Assembly: GCA_020342235.1 (NCBI GenBank)
Contig: CP073218.1
Span: forward strand, 1 to 64,000
DNA length: 64,000 bases
Direction: 5' to 3'
Source of the DNA: Saccharomycopsis phalli
Taxonomy: Eukaryota > Ascomycota > Saccharomycetes > Ascoideales > Saccharomycopsidaceae
Shown here: one piece after another, positions 21,871 to 31,693 of the stretch
Numbering within the stretch: the first letter of the stretch is position 1
How the letters are laid out: every line of letters starts with the position of its first letter
Translations under genes and position numbers: made by a program
Notes under the pieces: generated by a model
What the model was told of the DNA's origin: nothing
Seen by the model: the letters and a program-made list of their open reading frames with translations, nothing else
Database searches by the model: none

Positions 21871-22180
21871 CAAACTCCTTGAGTTCTACCAGAACGTGTT
21901 GGAATATGATTCCTCCAACACATGATGAGATTCAGTGGTCACATTCGACAACAAGAGTGACCAGGCTTCTTACACAGTTCATACAAGCACCAAGCACCAA
22001 CAACATAACTGCCTCCATTGAAGTTTTTAATCCCAGGCAACCGTATGAGGGTTGACTAAGGGTTTTCTTCAACAGCAATGCTGCCTCAGGATGTTCCTGA
22101 GTGAAAATATATCTGTCGAATAACCGTATTGCCGGAGACAATATATAGCTAAATACAAAAATAAATATTATTATTATTAT
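21871..22180 (+). repeat. short dispersed repeat with ATT tail (second copy near 44.4 kb)
   Basis: The last part (CCTGAGTGAAAATATATCTG through CCGGAGACAATATATAGC and AAATAAATATT followed by ATT repeats) matches 44,390-44,600, which has CCTGAAAGTATACTT, CCGGAGGTAATATATTG and AAGTAAATATAAATT. The upstream part (CCAACACATGATGAGATTCAG) also lines up weakly. The AT-rich 3' tail suggests a LINE- or SINE-type retroelement; which one, and its 5' end, are unclear. Confidence 0.5.
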
Positions 22181-22213
22181 GGATTTGTACTTGTGTAACA
22201 TGTGGGACACTCC

Positions 22214-22398
22214 TGACGTACATACTACGTATGTGCCGAATAATCCTGATTGCTCAGAGAGCAACCATAACAAATAGCTAGGATACAAGATGAGGGGAAG
22301 AACAATAGGAACAATAAGCAATCAACAATTAGTATTTAAGGGACAGGAGGTCCACTAAATCAGGGAGCAAATTTTTATATATTATTATACATATATTA
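22214..22398 (+). mobile_element. LTR-4, outer layer of a four-level nest
   Basis: Matches the first about 185 bp of LTR-4 at 10,463 (TGACGTACATACTACG, CAATCAACAATTAGTATTTA, AGGTCCACTAAATCAGGGAG). It stops where LTR-1 copy E begins. Weakly matching sequence at 25,149-25,180 may be its continuation. Confidence 0.75.
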
Positions 22399-22604
22399 TG
22401 ATGTACTAACAAAAAACCTCAGACTGTGATCAATCATAAGGAAAAACTTAATACGTAAATACGGCCCACAATATTAAATAAATTATATTGTAGGTTTGGA
22501 GCACAGAACTATCAGTAGCTACTATAACAATTATACATTGTTCCAATCGATACCGTAATATACATTGTGTATATAAAATTCTGAACTAAATATTTTGGAG
22601 GCAG

Positions 22605-25010
22605 GCCCCAGGGCCGGACAGAGTAACGGTGGGGCAGATCAGAGTGATGTACTAACAAAAAACCTTAGACTGTAATCAATCATAAGGAAAAACTTAATAC
22701 GTAAATACGGCCCACAATATTAAATAAATAATATTGTAGGTTCGGAGCAACACTAAGTACGTCACAGAGAACTATGGAAAGGATCCAATTTCCTGGACCA
22801 ACTTGAAGCCATCTACAATGCATGCCTCTCCTTAGGCACATGCCCGAACCAGTGGAAGGAAAGTATCACAGTAGTGATCCCCAAACCGGGTAAACCTGAT
22901 TACAACAAAGCCAAGGCTTATCGACCGATAAGTCTCTTGAATATCATGGGGAAAATCTTTGAATCAATCATGACGCAGCGTTTGGCAGCTACGATTAGAC
23001 TACCGAATCAACAGTACGGAGGCCGGGCAGGATACTGTGCGACTGATGCTGTTATGAAACTCATCAACGATGCTGATATGCACAGAAATAGGCAAAAGAA
23101 GCGTGAACTACGACAGTACCAGAAGGGCGTCAGCACCCCTCCATCACAGCACAAGCACATGGGTGCAGTGCTAGTCGATATCAAAGGAGCTTTCAACAAC
23201 ATGAACCACCCCATCCTCTTATCGAAGATGAAAGAAGTTGGGGCCCCGGGCGAGATAATCAATTGGACCAGCAGCTTCCTAACCAATAGGAAAACAAAAC
23301 TCCGGATCAACAACAAGCTCTCAGAGAAGTGGATACCAGTGACCTTTGGAGTGCCTCAGGGCTCGCCGATCTCTCCTATCCTTTTCATGATCTATACCCA
23401 CGACCTCTATAAGCGACTACGAGACCATAGGGTCAAAGTAATTGGCTTTATCGATGACATAACCATATACAAGACAAGCGGACAGCGGAAAATCCAGAGG
23501 GCGCTCTCACAGAGTCTCAGCATATGCCACCAGTGGGCCCAAGAAAACTACACAGGCTTTGACTACGGGGAAAAACTACAATACATCAGATTCTTTGCAA
23601 AATCACGCGGCTCAATTCTCCACCTTCCAGACGGAACAATAAAGGAAGAGTCCACAGAGGTGAAGCTACTAGGGATATCCTTAGACTCAAAACTTAGTTT
23701 CAGACAACACATTGGGACCATGACACTTCGTTTGAAGAGAACCACTGGACGGATACAGGCCATTAGTCGCATCACCAATGGAACCCGAGGGAAGACCACG
23801 CTAATCTTGTTTAAGACATGCGCGCTACCCCTCATCACATATGGACTAGAGATTTTCTACCATAAGCTAACCAAGACCCAGATCGAAGCCATCAGATTAT
23901 GTTACAACATTTCATTGCGTAATGCACTTGGCATGTTGAAACCGACCCTGACCGGAATCCTCAATATCGAAGCAGGGATGCTTCCGATCCAACTTCTTTT
24001 AAAACGAGCCGCGATAGAAAAGTGTGTGAGATGGTTCACTAACACTAACATAAAAAACCCTCTACAAGATAGCATCAATAAGCAAATAGTACTCGGGGTC
24101 ACAAACCGGGACGCCTACTCATACCCTCTCATACGAGAATCCTTTGAAAGTCTTGGCATAAGTGCGCCCTACCAAAGATCATTTAAAGAAGCTGCATCAA
24201 ATATAGACCATCATGCAGAAGTGTTAGTCCAAACCCATTCGGAACTGTCAGATAGTCAGAGTTCAGCCCTGCAGGGACGAAAGAAATGGGCCCTTAAAGA
24301 CCAAATAAACACAAAGATGACCAAGGAATGGCAAAAACTAGTGGACACTGGCGAGATTACTCTCCCAGCCCACTATAGAACTCTACGCGGAACGGATTCA
24401 CCAGTGGTTACCACCGCTAAAGATAAACGCCTACTAGCCGAGGCCTTAGCCGGCCCAAAGAATATTTTGAGCCTGATAAGACAACTCCTAAGTGGAAAAA
24501 GCTTGGTATCATGTAACATCAAGAAACAATTCAATCCTGAGTGTGATCCGAAGTGCCCTAGGTGCGACAATCCCTCCCCAACAATATTCCATGACCTATC
24601 ATGCCCATGTTTAGAGGTATTCAGAACTCAGGAAACAATCGGCGAAGGCCTCACAACCAGAGCGCAGATTCGCCGCCTCTTTACAGACGCAAAATCAGTT
24701 CATTCTCTTATAGGTTTCTACACGTTAGTGCTGGACGGGTAGATTCCTTTTCTTTTTGCAGTACACAAGAAGGGCGGCCGGGCAGGTAGTCCCTCCGGGG
24801 GGCGAGACTCCATAGCCCTTTCTGAGTCATTTCTCTTAAACAGTTTCTTAAAGATCAAGTCGAAAGTTTTTATCCCCATTCGAAGGGTTTTCTCTCGACT
24901 CCAACATTAGCGGCGCCGTCCTTAGTTTTTTAGACGGTGAAATATCAATCTCACCCTTCTGGGGAGCCTAGTATAGCTATAGAAGTAAATAAACATTATT
25001 ATTATTATTA
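22605..25010 (+). mobile_element. LINE, 5'-truncated, with long open RT frame and ATT tail
   Basis: Begins inside the RT-coding region (APGPDRVTVGQIR) and is interrupted at once by a 120-bp LTR-like insert. It then stays open from 22,770 to the TAG ending at 24,742, more than 650 codons. RT motifs in order: PKPGKPDYNKAKAYRPISLL, GGRAGYCATDAV, VLVDIKGAFNNM, VPQGSPISPILF and the catalytic GFIDDITI. The C-terminus carries CDPKCPRC and HDLSCPC, a CCHC-type finger typical of LINE ORF2 ends. A 3' UTR of about 250 bp ends in repeated ATT. No RNase H domain is seen. The 12-bp duplication (22,593-22,604 and 25,011-25,022) and clean frame mark a recent insertion. Tad1/I/jockey-like by RT wording. Confidence 0.93.
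22645..22764 (-). mobile_element. 120-bp chimeric mini-LTR with 5-bp target duplication
   Basis: TGATGTACTAAC ... CTAAGTACGTCA flanked by CAGAG at 22,640-22,644 and 22,765-22,769. The first about 105 bp equal the end of LTR-1 (through GGTTCGGAGC); the last 16 bp equal the terminus of LTR-2 (reverse of TGACGTACTTAGTGTT). The middle of both families is missing. It lies within the LINE reading frame, which continues on both sides. Confidence 0.88.
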
Positions 25011-25180
25011 TTTTGGAGGCAGTAAATCCCTCTTATAAGGCATTATAGGTAGGGTAATACTGCTCCATCTGGTTGCAACCACATCATCAATCATGGTTAC
25101 GAGACCAAGAACTCTGATAGGATAAGTACATTTCACCAATGTACGTCATATAAGTTGTAAGTTAATCTCCAAAACCTTGG

Positions 25181-25392
25181 TGACGTCATACAAAGTATGA
25201 TACAAGAATATTGTCACGTGATAAGCGGAATAAGCAACATGGGAAGCATAGACGCCGATCTATGATGATGAGCAATATGACTCCGCCACCACACAGTGGA
25301 CACGTATATGTGAGAGATGCAGGTATGAAAGATAGTAGTTTAGACTTGAGGATCTTTAGTTCAAAATATATTAAGGATCGCTCCTCAATGTA
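25181..25392 (+). mobile_element. LTR-2, truncated
   Basis: TGACGTCATACAAAGTATGATAC through GAGAGATGCAGGTATGAAAG and GATCTTTAGTTCAAAATATA, the reverse of 5,735-6,066. It is cut after about 210 bp, so its second terminus is missing. Confidence 0.8.
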
Positions 25393-25566
25393 GATGACAA
25401 TCATCCCATTAAACACTGTAAACCATCCCCTGTTTGGATGTATTTCTTAGATGATATGCTGAGTAGCACTGAGTTTCATGGAGTTACAGTTCTTTAGATA
25501 ACTACTATTCAATCATAGTAACCCTGATATGGTCGCCTGAATACTGAAAACCTCTTGATGGCCATG

Positions 25567-25940
25567 TGTAATATAATAACTAGGATACGAGTTTGGTAAA
25601 ATAGCTAAAATATATTCGCTTGACTATTCAGAGAATGGTCTGGATATTTATATCTGGAGAAGGTAAGACACATTCTTTGGTCGAAGGGAATGGACTTGGC
25701 TAGACCATTGCCTTTGATTAGGAGACTGGGTCAAAAAGCAAGCATAAAAGAAAAAGAGAGGAAAAAAACAAAGAAAATGACGTTTCAAGGAGAGCAATGA
25801 AGACCTTGACAATGATTAGAGGTCATGAGAAAGGCGTAGTGTTATTGTGTAGAGGAAATGGATCTGCTTAGACCATTTCCTGAAAACCGAACAGACGGTA
25901 AATAAATTTTCAGGGTAACACTTTCATCTTCTTCATTACA
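25567..25940 (-). mobile_element. LTR-6, probable 3' LTR of a degraded element
   Basis: 374 bp with inverted ends TGTAAT/ATTACA. On the minus strand it has a TATAAATA box followed by TATTTTAGCTATTTTACC as in 44,804-45,153. No 5-bp duplication flanks it. Its right side adjoins the degraded minus-strand coding region 25,990-28,650, which would place it as that element's 3' LTR. Confidence 0.7.
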
Positions 25941-25989
25941 TTGTAATTCGTTGTGACATTCGTAGCATGTTCGTGATTTTTCCGCTTTT

Positions 25990-28650
25990 GTCTGGAAATA
26001 TTGCCTCTAATTCCTTTATAATTTCCCCGTTATCCTTTAATTTCTGACTATTTTGTCAGATCAATTCTTCAATGGCAATTATAGCTCCTATCGCTTTTCA
26101 AGATATTTGAAAGGTTCATGTTTTCAAGTGATCTGCCAGATTGGTTGAGCCTATTATCTGGAAAATCTGGATATTCCACTGGTGTGTAAGCTCTTTAAAA
26201 TACTGTAGCATATGGTGAGTGGGTTGGTTTTGTAATATTTACCTCTCTTATTTATCAACTGATATTCTTTCCTTATATCGCTAAGCTCTTCCCGCAATGT
26301 ATTTGAGTTTTTCTTATCCCACTGTTTTCTATGTTCATTTTAATACATGCCAATTATACTGTAGGATGGGTGCCCCTTAATATTTGGTGTAATTATTTCT
26401 TTTCTGTGTCTTGTGATTACTTGGAAACAATTTCCTGCAACATCCATGCCAATAGTGAACCCTGTGGTGTTGTTTGGAAGCATTACTGATTGTTCCCAAC
26501 CAACTAAATCACGCTGCTGGAAACTGTTAATATAACTATGACGTCGACACCAAATGGTAGTAGGTTGTGAATAATGTCATAACGATACAACATTAATACC
26601 AATTAGTCACACTTATTATGTCTGGTGGGAGTTTGACTGATGATATCGATTGTATATTGGATGATTTGTCTGATAAATATTGAAGATTTCTCTGGGTTGA
26701 AGTTTGATATGATTTTGTAAGCTTGCTTGTGCTTTTTTTTGTTATAATTTTCGGCAAGTTCATTCTTGTATGGGAGATATAGTCTGGAGTAGCGTATTTG
26801 GTTATTTCAATTTGTCATTGTTTCTGGGTTGAGAATTCCGAGGCATATTCACATCACAAACTTCTTATGGCTGTTTCTAAATTGCTCGCACACTCTCGTG
26901 ATCGATTCCACAGACAAGTCTGTTAAATATTTATCAAGTGAGATTGTTGGTCAGCGATATCCCATGTATTCGTCGACAGGTATTTTTTAAGTATAACTTG
27001 TTCTCATGGTTACGAAAAGGTCCAAGTCGGTCTCTGTGAAACCTGTAATGTGGTAATAATTCTGGAATGCGTATATCTCTTGTCTTATGCCTCGGTTGCT
27101 GTGTACATCGCTCAAATTTGACATTATTGAACTTCTTTTATCCACATCGTCATGTTTTAGCGTGATATTCAATTTGTATCAATCAACTGATGAGGCCATC
27201 ATAGCTCACGTGGCTCAAAAATTAAGTGATGGTCAAAAAGGGTTTGACCAACAAGATATGGGTCTGTTTTGTTGTTCTTAAGTAGTGTAAACAGATTAAT
27301 TTTGGTAGTTCTTTCATATGAGGTTTTTGGAGTTTTGTTAATGTATTACCATCACGAATTAGATCACTTTGTGCTAGCAAGTTGTAATTAAGTTTTGCTG
27401 AAAACTGGTGTCATTACAGGAATAAGATACGTTGAATTTGGAAATAGTTTGGTTACTCAGTCAACTGCTTTTTGTCGCATTTTTGTTTGGCAAAAAGATC
27501 GGTTAATGACAACTATTGCATCTGGACCAATACTGTAATTCGCTCGTATATTTGTAATATTCTTATCTATCAGAGTACCGTTTATACTGGCATTAATATT
27601 GATTTCTTTGGGGGTATTTGTCCCAAGGTTTAGCGTTGTAATGGTGTTACAATCGGCTTAGATCTCTTGATATTTACTTTTGAGTTCCATCCTAGACTTT
27701 TTGGTCATGTAGGGGTCTACCATATTGATCCCTGGTCTGAGCTGTGCTTAACCAATGATTTGTCTTATGTCCAATTTTTCTCCCCGAACAATAGTTTCCA
27801 GTATGATTGATCCGTATAATTTGCAGTTTGTGTTGTCATGCGCCACTTTGAAAATGATCATCATAAAATCGAGTGGCTTTAACGGTTTTATTGCTTGACT
27901 GATATATGGACACTCTGTCTTGAAAGTTGAGTTGATCAATTCCTCAGTGCAATCATCTCCCTTTGTTGATAAATCCCTAGTCATGTTATAATATATCTCG
28001 GCGAATCTGCAGAACTCCATAGTCAAGTCATGCACCCTAAATGATTCTACTTCTGAGTATACGTCCGTAAGTGTTCTGTCCCATTCAGCGTTCACTGCGT
28101 TGCATTCCGTGACTTCTTCATTAATGGTTCCCTATCAAGCGTCGCGTGCCTCGCCTTAATATCTATCTTTTCCAACAGTTTCTGGGATTCGACCTTCCAA
28201 GTAGCTTTGAATTTCCTCGCCTATTGGTCTATATTTCATGAGTGTCTCGAGTGCTCTTCTCCATTTATTTCTGTTTTGAAAAGTTTATAATCTTGGTAGG
28301 TCTTTCCACTTTTCCTGCAATCTCGAGCAATGACACGTGCTTTGGTGATGGCTGCATAGGTTTTCTCTCGTTGGTTTACTTCTTCAGATAGCAAAGGTGT
28401 GGTAACTTGTGCGTATTGAAGGCCTAATAACTTTTCAATCAATATGTTTTGGCGCTCATTCGCGTTCCTCACAAGACCCTCAATAATTTCGTTGGTCTCT
28501 TGTTTCATTTACCTCATCTCGTTTTTGAATAGTTCTTGTCTGTCGCTCATCTCGACTTTTAGTTTACTAGATTGTTTAATCAAATTATCGATATTTTGGT
28601 TTTCGGCTTCTGTGTGGTTCTCTGGGTTCATTTTTTGTTCTCTTCAATAA
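25990..28650 (-). mobile_element. degraded coding region, probable internal part of an LTR-6 element (fossil)
   Basis: Minus-strand open stretches follow one another with breaks: a coiled-coil-like Lys/Glu-rich stretch (28,508-28,236), an acidic helical stretch (28,095-27,748) and later pieces down to about 26,250. No RT, integrase or transposase motif could be recognised with confidence. Its position beside LTR-6 in matching orientation suggests the internal region of an LTR element, gag-like end first. It is broken in many places and looks old. Confidence 0.4.
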
Positions 28651-29030
28651 ATAGCCTGACTTGTATAAACTGAGCTACGTCGAATTTACGAGTGACTTAA
28701 TTGGCATGTGTGTGTTGCAGCAAAAAATCTTAATCGACAAATCAGTCGTTGCATGATAGTCTAGTCAAAACCGCAATATAGATAAAAAATATTGCTGGAC
28801 AGTTTAATGGCCAAATCTGCCCTTTGAATACTTAGACTCTAAACTGCTTTGAATAGGTATATGTCTCAGATACTACATCACAATGCGTCACAGCTCCACA
28901 TAAATCCAGTCATACAGAGAACCATGCTAATTTAGAACATCCACAATACGTTGGTCAGTCATTTACCAGATTGTGACGAACAACATTTCAAAAGCATAAC
29001 GTGCTTTTACAATCATGGCTACAAGACTTT
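28651..29030. other. AT-rich intergenic, nothing recognised
   Basis: No frame, RNA or repeat end was seen. A 5' LTR for the fossil at 25,990-28,650 would be expected here but no LTR-6 match was found. Confidence 0.4.
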
Positions 29031-29240
29031 GATGTACATACTAAGTATGTACATCACTATGGGCAGTTTTGATCACTTGAGATCTATCAGAAATATGGTT
29101 GCCACTCTAATATCGGAGGTGTACTTATCCAACCAGATTTCTAAGTAACCATGTCGACCGTCATGGTTGTTCGTGGATGAGGGAGGATTACCCTGGTCAT
29201 GATATTCTCAATGGATTTTGTTGTACCAGGTAAGAGGTGA
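29031..29240 (+). mobile_element. diverged LTR (LTR-1/LTR-4 related) with terminal palindrome
   Basis: Starts with the inverted repeat GATGTACATAC-TAA-GTATGTACATC (29,031-29,055), resembling the LTR-4 start. Then it follows LTR-1 landmarks (GTGTACTTATCC, TAACCATG, GGATTACCCTGG). It is cut by the LINE tail at about 29,245. Confidence 0.5.
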
Positions 29241-29244
29241 TACT

Positions 29245-29940
29245 TCCTTACGGTCTATAGCTATACTAGGTTCAATGGAGGAGATTGATACTTCACCGTC
29301 TAAAAAAAAACTGAGGGCTGTGCCGCTAAATGTGAGTTGAATGAAACCCTTTGAGTGGAGACAAGTAAATTTTGACTGGATATTAAGAAAGGTTTAAAAG
29401 AGCCACTGGGTCTCACTACTAGGGGTTTCAGTGATTGGTAATAGAAAATTGTCGGGGTTTCGCGTAATGGGGTCACTGGGGTCGCACGTTGGATTAAATT
29501 GCGTCTTGAGGATACTTGATAGTAAGATTTTTCTGTTCAGAAGTTGACTAGTCATACTTGTGGCTTTTCTTGGACTACTAGAACTTTGGAGGAGTAGAAG
29601 TTTCTCTTTGTCAGTGCTAGCCTTGAGTGAATCAGTTTGACATAAGATTTTGTAGTGGGCCGTGAGAGAAATCTCTTTGGTGTCCACTAGCATTTGCCAT
29701 TCCTCGTTTAGTTTCCTGTGTATTTGGTCTTCCAGGACCTATGTTTTGCGTTGGAGCAGGGGGATGGCTAGCAGTCGGTCACCCCTATCCGCTGACTGGG
29801 CATGTATCATCATTTCCGCATGTTTAATTAGCTTTGAAGCAACTTCATTGAATGGTCATTGATACGTAACGCCAATTTCAACAGTTCTAAAGGTCTCTCA
29901 GATGAAGAGGGTGCTTTCGTACCAAAAAAAAAAAAGTGCT
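29245..29940 (-). mobile_element. LINE 3' fragment, degraded
   Basis: On the minus strand the peptide MLVDTKEISLTAHYKILC with a downstream LKTQFNPTCDP matches LVDTGEITLPAHYRTL and IKKQFNPECDP of the LINE at 22,605-25,010. A 3' UTR follows with TAGACGGTGAAGTATCAATC and CCTAGTATAGCTATAG. The upstream RT is missing, and the CCHC finger is damaged (only CDP remains clear). The ATT tail is not seen. Confidence 0.8.
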
Positions 29941-30544
29941 GGTTTTTATGTACAAAATGTATATTGCAATGACATCGTGGCCCAGAATACATCACGGCCA
30001 AGAATACATCATAGCTATCCAACTAAACATTTGTTCTTTGAGCCAATGACAATTAACTGATAGTACTTGCCGTGTAGATGGGTCTGTGTTCCATGTTATC
30101 GAAGTATATTAATTTAACTTTTTTTTCTCAACACTTCAGCAACTGCAATCTCTACCATTTGATCTCACAAGAGCAATAAAGTACGTACATCCTTATTAAT
30201 CCTATTTTATAATTCAATCAAGTCTGTACCCATCTTCCTTCAAATCTTAATGCAGTCAACTGCGTTAATTTAGGATGATATGCTACGTAAATTTTCAGAA
30301 TTTTCGCTTTAACACCTACAATGTCAGGATAGTGCTATTGCTGCGCCACACACAATGCTAAGTTGGCCAATTCCTCTAGATACTCATTTTTGTCGTTATG
30401 TCTTTTGGGGATAGTTTTCGTTTGTCATCTGTCATAATGCGAGCATACAAGAGATATGCACCGAACTGTATCACAGCCCTGCAAGAAAAAAAAAAAAAGA
30501 ACTATATATACACTAGTTATTCTCTTCTTTTTTTTGTTCAAGAC
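29941..30544. other. intergenic boundary between transposon island and gene arm
   Basis: No repeats are recognised after about 30,010. A TATATATA run near 30,503 lies about 40 bp before the next ATG and is the likely TATA element of the YIM1-like gene. An upstream in-frame ATG at 30,398 is ignored because it precedes the TATA box. Confidence 0.5.
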
Positions 30545-31597
30545 ATGTCATACAAAGCAGTGCAATTTATTCGAGGCTCTTCGCCTTTTACTGTTGCATC
30601 TTTGCCGGTTCCTGTTTTAAATGATAATGAAGTACTTGTCAAGGTTGCCTACTCGACAATTAATCCGGTTGATTTAATACTCAAGCACAGCGTGAAGTTA
30701 AACTTGTTTGGCCATCGCTATGGTTTTGGAAGAGAATATTCTGGTACAGTTGAGAAAGTTGGAAAGAATATTACAAAATTTTCCATTGGTGACAAGGTCG
30801 TTGGTCATATCCAAATTGCATATCCAGACCATGGTGCTGTAGGGCAATACTATAAATTTGACCCTCTGTCTGCTGGACAAAGTGTGGTAAAGTTACCGGA
30901 CACTGTGAGCTTTCAAGATGCGGCGGCCAGCCCATTGTGTTTATTGACGGCTTATCAGCAACTACATGACTATTTCAAGGTGACCGAGACTACAAAGGTA
31001 TTGGTTCTTGGAGGCGGTACAATGGTTGGGTTATTTATCTTACAACTATTAAAGAACGACAGCAAGGTTAAAGACGTGGTTTCCGTCAACTCATCAAAGA
31101 CAAATGAAGTATTAAAAGGTCTTGGGTTAACGGGAATAACTACTGTCAACTACGATAAGGGTGACTCAAAGAAACAGGTCCTTGATGTTATTATTCAGAA
31201 GTTCAATGGCGAGAAATTCGATTTGGTCTTGGATACTATTGGAGGAACTGATTTTATTGACTCCACCTATATTAAACCGAATAATGTATCTCAATACGTT
31301 ACCATTGTTGGGGACAAGATTAGTGCGTACGGTAGCAGCAGCGGATTTTTCCAGTTCTTGAAGCTCAGCATGATACTCAGAATCATCGGATTAACCTCTC
31401 CAAAAGGATTTGGATATCACTTTCATCCTCTTAAAGTAGACAATGAGAAACTCCAGACAGCTGTTGAGTTGCTTGAAAGTGGTAAAGTTAAGCCATTGAT
31501 TGACTCCAGTTTTCCTATAGACAATTTTGACGAGGCTGTTGCAAAGTTGGCTACGCATCATGCCAAAGGCAAAGTCATGCTAGACCTTAGCTTATAG
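30545..31597 (+). CDS. YIM1-like medium-chain oxidoreductase (quinone reductase family)
   Basis: 350 aa from the ATG at 30,545 (MSYKAVQF). Zinc-independent medium-chain dehydrogenase/reductase: N-terminal GroES-like fold (STINPVDLILKH; FGREYSGTVEKVGKNITKFSIGDKV, residues about 40-95), then a Rossmann fold with VLVLGGGTMVGLFILQLLK (about 155-175) for NADPH and FDLVLDTIGGTDF further on. The closing HHAKGKVMLDLSL is typical of the family end. The zinc-binding cysteines of alcohol dehydrogenases are absent, as in quinone oxidoreductases. By sequence style it is closest to yeast YIM1 and its paralogues; substrate unknown. Convergent with RHO1, 96 bp between stops. Confidence 0.85.
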   Translation: MSYKAVQFIRGSSPFTVASLPVPVLNDNEVLVKVAYSTINPVDLILKHSVKLNLFGHRYGFGREYSGTVEKVGKNITKFSIGDKVVGHIQIAYPDHGAVGQYYKFDPLSAGQSVVKLPDTVSFQDAAASPLCLLTAYQQLHDYFKVTETTKVLVLGGGTMVGLFILQLLKNDSKVKDVVSVNSSKTNEVLKGLGLTGITTVNYDKGDSKKQVLDVIIQKFNGEKFDLVLDTIGGTDFIDSTYIKPNNVSQYVTIVGDKISAYGSSSGFFQFLKLSMILRIIGLTSPKGFGYHFHPLKVDNEKLQTAVELLESGKVKPLIDSSFPIDNFDEAVAKLATHHAKGKVMLDLSL

Positions 31598-31693
31598 ATT
31601 ACATTGCTTTTGTTTTATATTATTATATAAATTTATAGCAGAAACCAATCGTATCCTAACAAGTATGTAGTATTAAGTTCGAGAGGCTCTTGT

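Larger units (their letters stand above)
22399..25148 (-). mobile_element. LTR-1 (copy E) split by a LINE insertion
   Basis: LTR-1 halves are at 22,399-22,604 (TGATGTACTAAC ... TTTTGGAGGCAG) and 25,011-25,148 (TTTTGGAGGCAG ... ATGTACGTCA). The 12-bp TTTTGGAGGCAG repeated at the break is the LINE's target duplication; in unbroken copies this motif occurs once. The outer flanks TATTA and TATAA match at 4 of 5 positions. Confidence 0.9.
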
